NCBI RefSeq assembly: GCF_022539505.1
Contig: NC_061514.1
Location: 222,851,837 to 222,915,836, forward strand
Origin: Lolium rigidum
Taxonomy: Eukaryota; Streptophyta; Magnoliopsida; Poales; Poaceae
Direction: 5' to 3'
DNA length: 64,000 nucleotides
Shown: positions 1-12,408 of the stretch, in pieces
Position numbering within the stretch: the first letter of the stretch is position 1
Layout: each line of letters opens with the position of its first letter
Program-made: the position numbers and the translations under genes
Notes under the pieces: generated by a model
Databases searched by the model: none
Told to the model about the DNA's origin: nothing
Seen by the model: the letters and a program-made list of their open reading frames with translations, nothing else

Positions 1-1123
1 GAATATGTACTTATGTGTCTTATTTCTTAATAAGTTGCTTGTTGAGCGGTAACCATGTTTCTGGGGACGCCATCAACTCTTTTACCTTTGTTGAATATCA
101 TGTGAGTTGCTATGCATGTTCGTCTTGTCTGAAGCAAGGACGATTTTCATGATCAAATGGTTTGAGTATGCATACTGTTAGAGAAGAACATTGGGCCGCT
201 AACTAAAGCCATGATCCATGGTGGAAGTTTCAGTGTGGACAATCTATCCTCAATCTCTTATGAGAATATTAACTGTTGTTGAATGCTTATGCATTAAAAG
301 AGGAGTCCATTATATGTTGTCTATGTTGTCCCGGTATGGATGTCTAAGTTGAGAATAATCAAAAGCGAGAAATCCAATGCGAACTTTCTCCTTAGACCTT
401 TGTACAGGTGGCATAGAGGTACCCCTTTGTGACACTTGGTTGAAACATATGCTCTGCAATGATAATCCATGTTAATCCAAGCTAGTTAGGACAAGGTGCG
501 AGCACTATTGGTAATCTATGCATGAGGCTTGCAACTTATAGGATATCTTATACATAACACATATGCTTTATTACTACCATTGACAAAATTGTTTCTTGTT
601 TTCAAAATGAAAAGCTCTAGCACAAATATAGTAATCCATGCTTCCTCTCGCGAAGGGCCATTCTTTTACTTTATTGTTGAGTCGGTTTACCCATTCTTTC
701 TATCCCGAAGCAAACACTTGTGCCAACCGTGTGCATTGATTCTTACATGTTTACTTATTGCACTTGTTATATTACTTTGTGTTGACTTTTATCCATGAGA
801 TATACATGTTGAAGTTGAAAGCAACCGCTGAAACTTATATCTCCTTTGTGTTGCTTCAATGCCTTTACTTTGAATCTATTGCTTTATGAGTAACTCTTAT
901 GCAAGTCTTATTGATGATTGTCTTGAAAGTATTATTCATGAAAAGTATTTGCTATATGATTCATTAGTTTACTCATTATCTTCATCATTGCTTCGAATCG
1001 CTGCATTCATCTCATATGCTTTACAATAGTATGATCAAGATTATGATAGCATGTCACTTCAGAAATTATCTTTGTTATTGTTTACCTACTCGAGGGCGAG
1101 TAGGAACTAAGCTTGGGGATGCT
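1..1123 (+). mobile_element. Element A, 3' part of internal region (Athila-like Gypsy)
   Basis: Non-coding 3' internal region of an LTR retrotransposon whose 5' part lies outside the window. It is colinear with the 3' internal region of element D (about 19670-20807), sharing for example the stretch around GAGCGGTAACCATG and the stretch GAGGGCGAGTAGG just before the polypurine tract CTAAGCTTGGGGATGC (1107-1122). Only short spurious reading frames are present. Assignment to the same superfamily as D rests on this direct similarity; I see no coding domain. Confidence 0.85.
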
Positions 1124-2610
1124 TGATACGTCCCAAACGTATCTATAATTTCTTATGTTCCATGCTACTTTTATGATGATACTCACATGTTTTATACACA
1201 TTATATGTCATTATTATGCGTTTTCCGGAACTAACCTATTGACGAGATGCCGAAGGGCCAGTTGTTGTTTTCTGCTGTTTTTGGTTTCAGAAATCCTAGT
1301 AAGGAAATATTCTCGGAATCGGACGAAATCAACGCCCAGCATCCTATTTTTCCACGAAGCTTCGAGAACACCCGAGAGCCACCAGAGGGGAGCCCTGGTG
1401 GGCCCAGATGATAGGGCGGCGCGGCCAGGCTAGGGCCCGCGCCCCCCTATTGTGACACCACCTCGTCAGCCCTCCGACTCCGCCTCTTTGCCTATTTAAA
1501 GGTCCCTGACCTAAAACCTCGATACGGAAAAGCCACGGTACGAGAAACCTTCCAGAGCCGCCGCCATCACGAAGCCAAGATCTGGGGGACAGGAGTCTCT
1601 GTTCCGGCACGCCGCCGGGACGGGGAAGTGCCCCCGGAAGGCCTCTCAATCGACACCACCGCCATCTTCATCACCGCTGCTGTCTCCCATGAGGAGGGAG
1701 TAGTTCTCCCTCGAGGCTAAGGGCTATACCTGTAGCTATGTGGTTAATCTCTCTCCTATGTACTTCAATACAATGATCTCATGAGCTGCCTTACATGATT
1801 GAGATTCATATGAGTTTTGTATCACTATTCATCTATGTGTTACTCTAGTGATGTTATTAAAGTACTCTATTCCTCCTCCACGGTGTAATGGTGACGAGTG
1901 TGTGCATCATGTAGTACTTGGCGTAGGTTATGATTGTAATCTCTTGTAGATTATGAAGTTAATTATTGCTATGATAGTATTGATGTGATCTATTCCTCCT
2001 TCATAGTGTGATGGTGACAAGTGTGCATGCTATGTTAGTACTTGGTGTAATTGCAATGATCTATCATGCACTCTAAGGTTATTTAAATATGAACATCGAA
2101 TGTTGTGGAGCTTGTTAACTCCGGCATTGAGGTGCTCTTGTAGCCCTACGCAATTAGTGGTGTTCATCATCCAACAACGAGAGTGTAGAGTGGTTCTATT
2201 ATGTGATCATTGTTGAGAGTGTCCACTAGTGAAAGCAGGATCCCTAGGCCTTGCTTCCAAGCATCGAAACTCCGTTTATTTATCGTTCGTTGCATGTTTA
2301 CTCGCTGCCATATTTTATTCAGATTGCTATTACCACTCATATACATCCATATTACTTGTATTTCACTATCTCTTCGCCGAACTAGTGCACCTATACATCC
2401 GACAAGTGTATTAGGTGTGTTGGGGACAAAAGAGACTTCTTGTATCGTGATTGCGGGGTTGCTTGAGAGGGATATCTTTGACCTCTTCCTCCCCGAGTTC
2501 GATAAACCTTGGGTGATCCACTTAAGGGAAACTTGCTGCTCGTTCTACAAACCTCTCGCTCTTGGAGGCCCAACACCTGTCTACAAGAATAGAAGCACCC
2601 GTAGACATCA
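1124..2610 (+). mobile_element. Element A 3' LTR
   Basis: A 1487 bp LTR starting TGATACGTCC and ending GTAGACATCA, the same termini as the D, E and S LTRs. The U3 promoter has a TATA-like TATTTAAA near 1492. It is followed directly by coding sequence of element B, so A is nested in B; the matching upstream target duplication is outside the window. The apparent 188-residue frame running through the LTR end is not a gene. Confidence 0.88.
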
Positions 2611-2889
2611 CTCGTGGAGGAAGCTTTTCGGGTTACCGATGAGTTTTGTGATCAATACCGTGTTCCGAGAAGGGAAGTGGAGATACTTCGGGAGGAGAAC
2701 AACCGACTTCGCGAGAATGCTAGAGAGGTTCCTCACTCCCATCGGGTCGTTCCACCATCACCACTCGAAGGAGTAATTCATCATTGGTATTGGCACCCCC
2801 TTTGCTTGTTCCAAGCTTGGGGGGAGTGCCGCGATATCACATCATCACTATCTTTTACCTTTTTACTGTCAAGTAGTGTCATATCATGA
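2611..2889 (+). pseudogene. C-terminal end of element B open reading frame
   Basis: The frame beginning exactly at the A/B junction stays open to a stop at 2889. Its first about 45 residues look like real protein: a basic stretch followed by a heptad-like coiled coil with EVEILREENNRLREN. The 5' remainder is separated by element A and lies outside the window. After about residue 55 the frame runs through an internal polypurine-like tract (2813-2827), so the true protein may end earlier; an alternative frame stops at 2776. I do not recognise the domain. It is probably the last open reading frame of an Athila-like element. Confidence 0.4.
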
Positions 2890-4597
2890 GTAGGGAAGTT
2901 ATTATATAAGATGGTCTGCAGTGTGGAAGTATCTCTCTTTTAGTTGGTTATCTATGTATCCCTTGGTGTGAGTTATCGTTATGGAATATTAATGAGAAGT
3001 TTTATCATTTACATTTTGCACACCTTATTTTAGTTTGCAATTTCTGTTATATGATTGATCTTGTTGTTAATATTGATACCACTTTGGGAGCATCAAGTAA
3101 ATCTATTTGGTTTTGGAAAACTTAGCATTGGTCAACAACAACAATACTTTGAGGCTTAAGTAGAAAAGAGGGAAGTACGTGTAGATATATTATTTCATTA
3201 TCTTTCTTTCTTGTTAGCTAATGAGCTTAGTATTCTGAAGTTAAAATTGTTTGTGCTTACAAGGAAGATACATGATTGTTCCTATCAGATGTATATTTGT
3301 TTGTTTCCCTCAACTCTTATGCTTGCTAACCAACCTTGCTAGCCAAAGACCTGTACTGAGAGGGAATGCTTCTCGTGCATCCAAAACCTTAAACCAAACC
3401 CATCCATTTGTGTCCACCATAACTACCTATTATGTGGTATTTTGTGCCACTCCAAGTAAATATTTCATGTGCTACCTTTAAACAATTCAAAAGTTATTAT
3501 CTCTTATTTGTGTCAATGTTTTATAGCTCATGAGGAAGTGTGTGGTGTTTTATCTTTCAATCTTGTTGGACAGACTTTCACCAATGGACTAGTGGCATAT
3601 ACATCCGCTTATCCAATAATTTTGCAAAAATAGCTGACAACGGGGTTCCCAGCCCCAATTAATTAACTTTCATTAATAATTCTCTTCACATGTTTTGCCC
3701 CGATTCATCGGTAAGCAACTTAATTTTGCAAATAGACACTCCTCCATGGTATGTGAAATGTTGGAAGGCACCCGAGGATTCGGTTAGCCATGGCTTGTGA
3801 AAGAAAAAGGTTGGGAGGAGTGTCATCCATAAATAAAACTAAAGTACATGTGTAAACAAAAGAGAAGAGGGATGATCTACCTTGCTGGTAGAGATAACCT
3901 CCTTCTTGGGAGCCGCTCTTTGAAAGGCTGTTTGACAAGGGGGTTAGAGTGCCTACTACCATTCGTTGACAACAACAAACACCTCTTAAAACTTTATTTT
4001 TATGCTCTGTATATGATTTCAAAACTTGAAAAGCTCTAGCACAGGATTTAATCCCTGCTTCCCTCTGCCAAGGGCCTATCTTTTACTTTTATGTTGAGTC
4101 AGTAAACCTATTTCCCTCTATCTCAAGCAAGCAATTGAGTTGTTGTGATCCAACCATTTATATTGTGATCTATTCAATCATGTCTTTTATTCTTCCTTGT
4201 TTGGTACAAAATTCTATCTGAATGAATATGACTTTGAAGGTTATCAATGATTATGAGGAGATTGTTATGATTGAGCATGTAAGTTCTGCCATATAAGCTC
4301 TACTATAAAGGCTCTGCTCGAAAGATAAGTACAATCTGTTAATTGTTCTTTGACCAAGAACGAAGTTTGCCATCAGCAATTATGATTTCCTATGCACCTT
4401 TATTTGTGATTTCCCTTTACTTGTTTCAAGTTGAGTTATATGAGGAAGTTGTTTACTATAATGTCTTGTGTGAATTAATAAATGTGATGCTTCTTGTCCG
4501 TATTTTAGTTATCGGCTCTTCACTCCATAAACATGTGGTCTTGTTTACTGAGTTCAGCTTCACTTGGGGACAAGCGAGGTCTAAGCTTGGGGGGAGT
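2776..4597 (+). mobile_element. Element B 3' internal non-coding region
   Basis: About 1.8 kb without credible coding sequence between the B reading frame and its 3' LTR. Around 3330-3480 it resembles the region of element D near 19450-19600 (shared CTGAGAGGGAATGCTTCTCG), showing that the two families share 3' untranslated sequence. It ends in the polypurine tract AAGCTTGGGGGGAGT (4583-4597), which abuts the LTR. Confidence 0.75.
2813..2827 (+). other. Internal copy of the polypurine tract, element B
   Basis: AAGCTTGGGGGGAGT occurs here and again at 4583-4597 immediately before the LTR. The match over 15 bases is exact. A second polypurine tract about 1.8 kb upstream could prime extra plus-strand DNA synthesis, as central tracts do in some retroelements. 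That role is inference. Confidence 0.55.
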
Positions 4598-7584
4598 TGA
4601 TATGTCCATTTTGCATCACTATTTTATATCATAATTTACTGTTATTCATTGATATATTTCATATTTAGAGATGATACTTATGTTATTTCACCTATTTTGC
4701 ATGTTTCATGATTATTGGAGAATTACTCACCGGAGTCAGAATTCTGCTGGAAAAAGCGCCGTCAGGATACAATATTTATGAAGATCAACAATTGACGGAA
4801 AATATACCGAAGCTCCTATTTTCCCAGATGACGGAGCCAACCAAAACGGGAGGCCGAGGAGGGCCGCCATGGGCTCTCCCCATGCGCCGGCGCGACCACC
4901 AATGCCGGCGCGCCGCCCGTGGGGAGGGGGCCCACGACCCCCTCAGCCATCGCCCTTTCGCGTACTTCATCTCCCAGAAACCCTAAAGTGCGAAAAACAA
5001 TCGAGGATAGTCATAGCCGCCTCCTCGAGGCGGAAAACACCAGAGAGAAAAGAGCTCTCAGGCAGGCAGAAATCTGCCGGGGAAATTCCCTCCCGGAGGG
5101 GGGAAATCGTCGACATCGTCACCGTCATCGAGCTGGACTTCATTGGGATCATCATCATCATCTCCACCACCGACACCGTCATCTCCACCGCTGCACCTCG
5201 TCTCCGCTGTAACATCTAGGGTTGAATCTTGAGTATTTCATAGGGGAAACTCTCGCGGTGTTGATTACTCCTTGTTATTGATGCTATTGAGTGAAACCGT
5301 TGAATCAAGGTTTATGTTCAGATTGTTATCAATGATCATATCACCTCTGATCATGTTCCATATGATGTCTTGTGAGTAGTTCGTTTAGTTCTTGAGGACA
5401 TGGGTGAAGTCTAAATGTTAGTAGTGAACTATGTTGAGTAATATTTAATGGTTTGATATTTAAGTTGTGGTGTTATTCTTCTAGTGGTGTCATGTGAACG
5501 TCGACTACATGATACTTCACCTTTATGGGCCTAGGGGAATGCATCTTGTATTCGTTTGCTAATTGTGGGGTTGCCGGAGTGACAACAACTCGAACCCCCG
5601 TTGGTATATCGATGCATGAGGGATAGCGAGGATCTCGAGTTTAAGGTTGTGGTTAGATTTATCTTAATTACTTTCTTGTATTTGCGGATGCTTGCAAGGG
5701 GTTTAATCACAAGTATGTATTAGTCCTAGGAAGGGCGGTGCATTAGCATAGGTTCACCCACACAACACTTACCAAAACAATGAAGATTAATCAACAATAT
5801 GAAGCGAAAGCACTAGACTAAATTCCCGTGTGTACTGATGTCTACGCACGCTTCTATTCCTGTAGACAGTGTTGGGCCTCCAAGAGCAGAGGTTTGTAGA
5901 ACAGCAACAAGTTTCCCTTAAGTGAATCACCCAAGGTTTATCGAACTCAGGGAGGTAGAGGTCAAAGGTATCCCTCTCAAGCAACCCTGCAATTATGATA
6001 CAAGAAGTCTCTTGTGTCCCCAACACACCTAATACACTTGTCAGATGTATAGGTGCACTAGTTCGGCGAAGAGATAGTGAAATGCAAGTGATATGGATGA
6101 ATATGAGTGGTAATAACAATCTGAAATAAATATGGAAGCAAGTAAACATGCAGTAGAACGAGTAAATAAACGGAGTTTCGATATTCGGAAACAAGGCCTA
6201 GGGATCATACTTTCACTAGTGGACACTCTCAACAATGATCACATAAATAAATAACTTCTCCTCTCTTGTGCTACTTCAAACACTCTCTTGTTGGATAACA
6301 AACACCATTCATTGTGTAGGGCTACAAGAGCTCCCTCAAGCCGGAGTAAACAAGCTCCACAACATTCGGAATTCATATTTAAGTAACCTCTAGAGTGCAT
6401 AATAGACCGTTGCAATTTAGACCGAGTAATAACATATCATACACACTATCACCTTTAAGCTATGAAAGGGGGAATAGATCACATCAATATTATCATAGTA
6501 ATAGTTAACTTCATAATCTACAAGAGATTACAATCATAACCTATGCCAAGTACTACATGATGCACACACTCGTCAACATTACATCATGGAGGAGGAATAG
6601 AATACTTTAATAACATCACTAGAGTAGCACATAGATTAATAGCGATACAAAGCTCATGATCACATAAAGATCACATGGGAGAGAGAGATGAACCAGATAG
6701 CTACCGGTAGAGCCCTTAGCCTCGGGGGAGAACTACTCCCTCCTCATCATAGGAGACAGCAACATCGATGAAGATGGCGGTTGTGTCGATGGAGATGCCT
6801 TCCGGGGGCACTTCCCCGTTCCGGCGGCGTGCCGGAACAGAGACTTCTGTCCCCCGAATCTTGGCTTCGCGATGGCGGCGGCTCTGGAACTTTTCTCGTA
6901 TCGTGGCTTATTGTCTTAGGGTTTTCGCGACAGAGGCTTTAAGTAGGCGTAAGGGCAGCCTCGGAGGAGTCCTGGGGCAGCCAGACCATAGGGGGCGCGC
7001 CCCCCCTTGGCCGCGCCGCCAGGTGGGGTGGGGCCCCCAGGGCTCCCCTCTGGTCCCTCTCTGGCTCTCTGGAAGCTTCCGTGAAATATAAGACCCTGGG
7101 CGTTGATTTCGTCCAATTTCGAGAATATTTCCTTTGTAGGTTTTCTGAAACCAAAAACAGCAGAAAACAGGAACTGGCACTTCGGCATCTCGTCAATAGG
7201 TTAGTTCCGAAAAATGCATCAAAACGATATAAAGTGTGAACAAAACATGTAGGTATTGTCATAAAACTAGCATGGAACATCAGGAATTATAGATACGTTG
7301 GAGACGTATCATGTACTCAAGAACATTTGGTCATCATAAGTAAACAAACCGGCTTGTCCTTTGTGCTAAAAAAGGATTGGGACACTTGGTGCAATTATTA
7401 TTCTCGCATTTTACTTACTTGTATTTTATTTATCTGCTATATCAAAACCTCCTGAAAACTTGTCTGTGAGCATTTACAGTGAATCCTTCATCGAAACTGC
7501 TTGTCAACACCTTCTGCTCCTCGTTGGGTTCGACACTCTTATTTAAAAGTACTACGATACACCCCCTATACTTGTGGGTCATCA
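4598..7584 (+). mobile_element. Element B 3' LTR, split by solo LTR S
   Basis: LTR pieces 4598-5835 and 7317-7584 join across a 5 bp duplication (TGTAC) to give about 1506 bp, starting TGATATGTCC and ending GGGTCATCA. The second piece is recognised because the first stops in mid-LTR exactly at the duplication. The LTR contains a simple CATCAT/CACC-rich stretch (about 5145-5200) that yields histidine-rich spurious frames. The next bases (GTCAC) would be the expected target duplication and run into the CACTA terminus. Confidence 0.85.
5836..7311 (-). mobile_element. Solo LTR S (Athila-like, reverse orientation)
   Basis: A 1476 bp LTR in reverse orientation (TGATGTCTAC ... GACGTATCA), same type as the A, D and E LTRs. 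It is flanked by perfect 5 bp target duplications TGTAC at 5831-5835 and 7312-7316 and has no internal region, so it formed by LTR-LTR recombination after insertion into the B LTR. The usual TATA position reads TTTAAGTAGG-like on the complementary strand, so the promoter looks decayed. Confidence 0.93.
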
Positions 7585-7586
7585 GT

Positions 7587-8336
7587 CACTACTAGAAAAC
7601 AGGCAATCAGTGGCGCACTACTTTTTGCTATCAATGGCACACTAGTGGTGCGCCACTACTATCACGCCACTGCTAATTGTTAGCAGTGGCGCACCTAGTA
7701 GTGCGCCATTGGTATGACACATAGGAGTGGCGCACCACTGGTGCGCCATTGGTAATGCAAACAGTGCGCCACCACTTTTCTAATAGCGTGCGCCACTAGC
7801 ATTCTAAAAGCGTGCGCCACTGGGTACTACTTTATTAAAGTTAAAAGGTACCACGTGGCTCTGGGTGTGCTCGTCTGAACGTTCATAAGTACCACGTCGA
7901 GATCGAGAAAAGGGGCCGGTTTTTATTCTATTATATTATTATTACATAAAATAGAGCTATTACAGGACTATTACAGGAGCTACAAAATACAACCAAATTC
8001 CCTAAACTTTACATCTAGGACCCTAAAAGAACTACCAAAAAGCAATCAAGTACACACGCGTCCACCTCACCGCCGCCGGCAGCCTCAAGCTCCGCCAGCA
8101 GGAGGAGTGGCGGGAGTGGTCCCTCGTCGTCGCCGGCCTGCACGCCTCCACCGCCTGGACGTCCTCCTCCGCCGATTTGCCGAGCCGCGCCGGCAGCAGC
8201 GGTAGCACCGACTCGCCGCCCTCGTAGAGCTCCATGGCGAGGTCCTCGTAGGAGCCGTGCAGCTCGACGATGTTGCGGTGTCCTGTGAGGTAGTGCATGA
8301 TCTGCACCTCGCGGCACAGATCCTTGGCATCGGAGT
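7587..8336. mobile_element. CACTA DNA transposon terminus and adjoining sequence
   Basis: Begins CACTACTAGAAAA, the typical CACTA terminal inverted repeat, followed to about 7830 by many direct and inverted subterminal copies of GTGGCGCAC / TGCGCCACT. No transposase is present; the other terminus is not in the window. Sequence from about 7910 is AT-rich and then turns into a GC-rich kinase fragment. Element C is inserted at 8337. Confidence 0.8.
8032..8336 (-). pseudogene. Truncated calcium-dependent protein kinase fragment
   Basis: Read on the minus strand, the first about 30 codons encode [20 protein letters not shown], matching the alpha-C helix to beta-4 region (subdomains III-IV) of plant CDPK/CPK kinases. 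A shortened MELYEGGE segment follows, where several residues before the hinge are missing. The rest, to a stop at 8032, no longer looks like a kinase. There is no ATP-binding loop, HRD or DFG motif, so it cannot be active. It is cut at its 5' side by element C. It lies within 450 bp of the CACTA terminus, which suggests capture by the transposon, a known habit of grass CACTA elements; capture itself is inference. High GC distinguishes it from its neighbours. Confidence 0.72.
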
Positions 8337-8734
8337 TGTCATTGCCTATTCGACGGTACCTCAGAGGAGGGATCCTCACGAGGGGGAGAAGAAGTAGGGG
8401 CCATAGGGCGGAGTGCACACGGGACGGTGGTACGCGATTTACCCAGCTTCGGAACACCTGCACGATGGCAAGGCCTACTGCTGCTTGTCTGGAATTATCT
8501 GGGCGCTTTCGCGTTGTTACAATGAGTTGTGGTTGTGCCTCTAGGGCTCCCGGGATCCGGCTTATATAGGCGCACGGATCTAGGATTTACATGGAGAGTC
8601 CTAGCCGGATTACAGGTTGCCTAACTACGGTACAATGTCTTGCCGTGTACATCAAGGATCCGCCTTCCATCTACGTCGTACTGGATCCGGGTTCCTCATG
8701 GGCCTTCACGGATCCGGCCTCCTCCGAAGGTCGG
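8337..8734 (-). mobile_element. Element C 3' LTR, outer piece
   Basis: Matches the right LTR at 42253-42652 base for base apart from a few differences. Starts TGTCATTGCC on the plus strand, which is the LTR 3' end on the minus strand. It contains a TATA box (TTATATA, 8562-8568, complementary strand). It is interrupted at 8735 by element D. The duplication at the D insertion is GTCGG (8730-8734) against GTTGG (22334-22338), one mismatch. Confidence 0.88.
8562..8568 (-). promoter_or_regulatory. TATA box of element C LTR (left copy)
   Basis: TATATAA on the minus strand in the context GCCTATATAAGCC. The same motif is conserved in the right LTR at 42478-42484 and, in solo LTR F, at 22758-22764. 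It would drive minus-strand transcription. Confidence 0.6.
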
Positions 8735-10023
8735 TGATACGTCTCAAACGTATCTATAATTTCTTATGTTCCATGCTAGTTTTATGACAATACTCACATG
8801 TTTTACATACACTTTATATCATTTTGATGCATTTTCCGGTACTAACCTATTAACAAGATGCCGAAGCGTCAGTTCCTGTTTTTTGCTGTTTTTGGTTTCA
8901 GAAATCCTACACAGGAAATATTCTCGGAATTGGACGAAACAAAACCCCACAGTCTTATTTTCCACGGAGGCTTCCAGAACACTGAAGAGGAGACGAAGAG
9001 GAGCCACGAGGCGGCCACACCCTAGGGGGCGCGGCCCCACCCCTGGCCGCGCCGCCCTATGCGGTGGGCCCCTCGGGACTCCACCGACATCGCCCCTTCG
9101 CCTATATATTCTTCCGTCTCCGAAAACCCTAAAACAATCGACGATATTCCACGAAGAGTTCCGTAGCCGCCGCCATCGCGAAGACAAGTTTCGGGGACAA
9201 AATCTCTGTTCCGGCACGTCGCCGGGACGGGGAATTGCCCCCAGAGTCATCTCCATCGACACCACCGCCATCTTCATCGCCGTTGCTGTCTCCCATGATG
9301 AGGAGGGAGTAGTTCTCCCCCGAGGCTGAGGGCTCTACCGGTAGCTATGTGGTTCATCTCTCTCTCCCATGGTGTGATCTTTATGTGATCATGAGCTTTG
9401 TATCACTATTAATCTATGTGCTACTCTAGTGATGTTATTAAAGTAGTCTATTCCTCCTCCATGATGTAAAGAGGGCAGTGTGTGCATCATGTAGTACTTG
9501 GCGTAGGTTATGATTGTAATCTCTTGTGGATTATGAAGTTAACTATTACTATGATAGTATTGATGTGATCTATTCCCCCTTTCATAGCTATTGGTGACAG
9601 TGTGTATGCTATGTTAGTACTCGGTCTAAATTGCAACGGTCTATTATGCACTCTAGAGGTTACTTTAATATTAACTCCGGATTCACTCTCCACGGTGTGA
9701 TAGTGACAGTGTGCGCATCGTGTGTGATTCCTTTATGAAGTTGTGGAGCTTGTTTACTCCGTCTTGAGGTGTGCTTTGTAGCCCTACACAATGAATGGTG
9801 TTTGTTATCCAACAAGAGAGTGTTTAAGAGTAGCATTTATTTATTCAGTTATGTGATCATTGTTGAGAGTGTCCACTAGTGAAAGTATGATCCCTAGGTC
9901 TTGTTTCTAAGCATTGAAACACCGTTTCCAACAAGTTCTGCTACATGTTCGCTTGCTGCCATTTTTATTTCAGATTGCAATTACTACTTACAATCATCCA
10001 TATTACTTGTATTTCACTATCTC
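8735..10023 (+). mobile_element. Element D 5' LTR, left part
   Basis: Begins TGATACGTCTC. TATA box TATATAT at 9103-9109 precedes the CCGTCTCCGAAAACCC leader. Nearly identical to 20808-22100. Broken at CACTATCTC by the 3' end of a LINE; the remaining LTR piece is at 17140-17275. Frames of up to 187 codons across the LTR on both strands are spurious. Confidence 0.92.
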
Positions 10024-10401
10024 TTTTTTTTGAAACCCAGGACTGTGAGGCAACAGCCCCACAGCAATTTATTACTCCAAATTAAAGAAAGTTATGTACA
10101 TAAACAAAAATAAAAAACTATGTACAACAAAGGAAGAAAGGCTCTAAGGCAGAGACCTAATCCAGTCTAACAAACTATCCTTATGCTTCTTTTTAATCCG
10201 ATATTGCAATAAAGAGATGTCATGAATAAACTTCCCCTTCCACTTAGTGAAAGAGTGAACCTCAACGATCGAAGATCTTCCCATTTCTAAGTAACCGGAT
10301 GTGCCAACAAGCCAATATGACTACTTCCATGAAAAAAGGCTTAGCAAAACTCTTCCTTGCACCATTCAAGACCTGCTCGCATGTCATCGGTACCCACCCA
10401 C

Positions 10402-12258
10402 TCAATCTGTAGATAGTTCCATATTCTTCTTGCTGAAGTTACACTCAAAGAACAGGTGGATACGATCTTCATAATTCCTACCAGGACAAAGTACACAATG
10501 CTCATCCTCAGTGACATGCCAATGCCTTCTCTTTAACAAGTCCCTTGTATTTAACCTATCTGATAGCAGCAGCCAGGCAAACACCTTGTGCTTCATGATA
10601 CAACATGATTTCCAAAGCCATTTATATACACTAGGCACCTGTATGTGATCATGAATGTGCTTGTAGAATCTAGCCGAAGCATAATGCTCTCCCCAAATAT
10701 AGACCCACTGATCATTGTGTTGTGTCAAAGGATTATCCTGCAAAATTTGTTTAACCTCCCTCAACTCCTGGTAAGCTTGAATGGACAAAGGCCAGTAGAA
10801 CCTTGACTCCAAATCCTCCTCATGATACATATCCACCAAAGAAGCATTTGGGGAGAGGGCATAAGAGAACAGTCTGGGATATCTTTGACACAAAGGCAAT
10901 GATGAACCATTAACCCTCCAATTATCAGACCAGAACAATAAAGTATCACCTTTACCATGAATAATAGCTGCTACTCCTCTAAAATTATCAACCTGCTTCA
11001 TGACATCTCTCCACCAAAAAGAACCACACAATTTTTCCTCATGGGGTACCTTACCTTGATAGTGTGCAAACCATACCAGCTGAACCCAAGGCAAATCCTT
11101 CCTATTATAGAACTTATCCAAGAATTTAATGAGTAATGCAGCATTCTGTTTTTGGAAGTTGACAATCCCCAATCCTCCTTTCAATTTAGGTTTACATACC
11201 AATTCCCATGCAGCCAAAGACTGTTTTGGCATACCATCCTTATCTCTCCACAGACATTGTCTTAAAATTCTATCCAATTGATTAGTCAGCCCAATAGGCA
11301 GCTGCAAAGAGCACAGAAAATGCAATGGCATAGAGGACAAAGCAGAGTTGATCAGCTGCAAACGTGCCCCTTGAGATAAGAAACTAGAGCTGGATGTTAA
11401 CTTCCTCTCAAGACGACACACCAAAGGTGACAATTCAGTGATTGTTGGTCTAGTAGTCCCAACAGGTAAGCCCAAGTAAGTAAAAGGCATCTTACCCACT
11501 TGACATTGAAAAATATCCACCAATTCCTGGAGTAACTCCTCTGGGACATTAATTGGTAACATCTGAGACTTGTCAAAGTTGATTTTTAACCCAGTTGATA
11601 ATGAGAACTTCCTCAAAGTATCCTTTATGAGCAACAGCTGATCCTTATCAGCAGGCAAGACAAGCAAAGTGTCATCAGCATATTGAACAATAGGGAAGTC
11701 TGGGTCATTAGTAGAAATTGGCAGTGATAATAACCCTTGCTGTACCAAATCATTCAGCACAGACTGCAATAGATCAGAACCAAAGAGATAAAACAAAGGT
11801 GATATTGGATCCCCCTGCCTGACTCCCCTTTTGCACTCAAACTGTTTCCCAGGTATACCATTCAATAAAATAGAAGATGTACCAGTGGATAATATGATTC
11901 TAGCCCAATTTATCCATTTATCATTAAAACCCTTGTACCTCATAACTTGCAGAATAGCCTCATGCTCAATAGTATCAAATGCTTTAGCAAAATCCAACTT
12001 GAGCAATATGATTGGTTTCTTAGAGGCATGGCATAAAAATAGATACTCAAAAGACCAAGCCAAACAATCTTGAATGGACCTACCCCTCAAGAAGCCATAT
12101 TGATTCTTGTGTATACAAGAAAGGATTTTATCTTGGAGTCTATTTGCAGCTAGCTTTGTAAGAAATTTCACACACACACTAGTCAAAGAGATAGGTCTGA
12201 AATCATTGACCTGTCTTGGGACAGAGTTTCTTAGGTACCAAGGTGATGAAAGAACCAT
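10402..12258 (-). pseudogene. LINE reverse transcriptase part of ORF2
   Basis: Copies LINE RNA into DNA at the nicked target. The 618 open codons cover most of the RT: DFRPISL near the start, [25 protein letters not shown] and the catalytic YADD. A thumb region follows, then a C-terminal zinc-binding segment with HCVLCPGR and HLFFEC as in plant LINEs. The expected upstream RT segment (an RAPGPDG-type motif) is present at about 12240-12390 in a different frame, so the RT is separated from the endonuclease by frameshifts. All those I can place lie at CTG trinucleotides and may be base-calling errors. Without them this would be a normal long plant L1 ORF2. Confidence 0.9.
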
Positions 12259-12408
12259 TAATATTCTTTAGCTGAATAGTCTCATCATAAAAATCAGCAG
12301 CTAGCTTGTAAAAGTCATGCTTCACTATAGGCCAACATTTCTTTAAGAACAAACCATTAAAACCATCAGGCCCAGGAGCCCTATCTCGCTGGCATGTGCT
12401 TAATTATT

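Noticed and set aside
4869..5219. Overlapping frames with histidine and isoleucine runs
   Set aside because: They translate a CATCAT/CACC simple repeat in the element B LTR, are open on several frames and have no domain.
8297..8569. 90-codon plus-strand frame, with a 236-codon relative at 41775-42485
   Set aside because: Both run through element C LTR sequence and its leader; the longer one is the complement of the likely gag start. No domain on the plus strand.
8766..9329. 187-codon frame, repeated at 20839-21402
   Set aside because: It lies wholly in the D LTRs across the TATA box and leader; the two copies are the two LTRs of one element, so repetition is not evidence of a gene.
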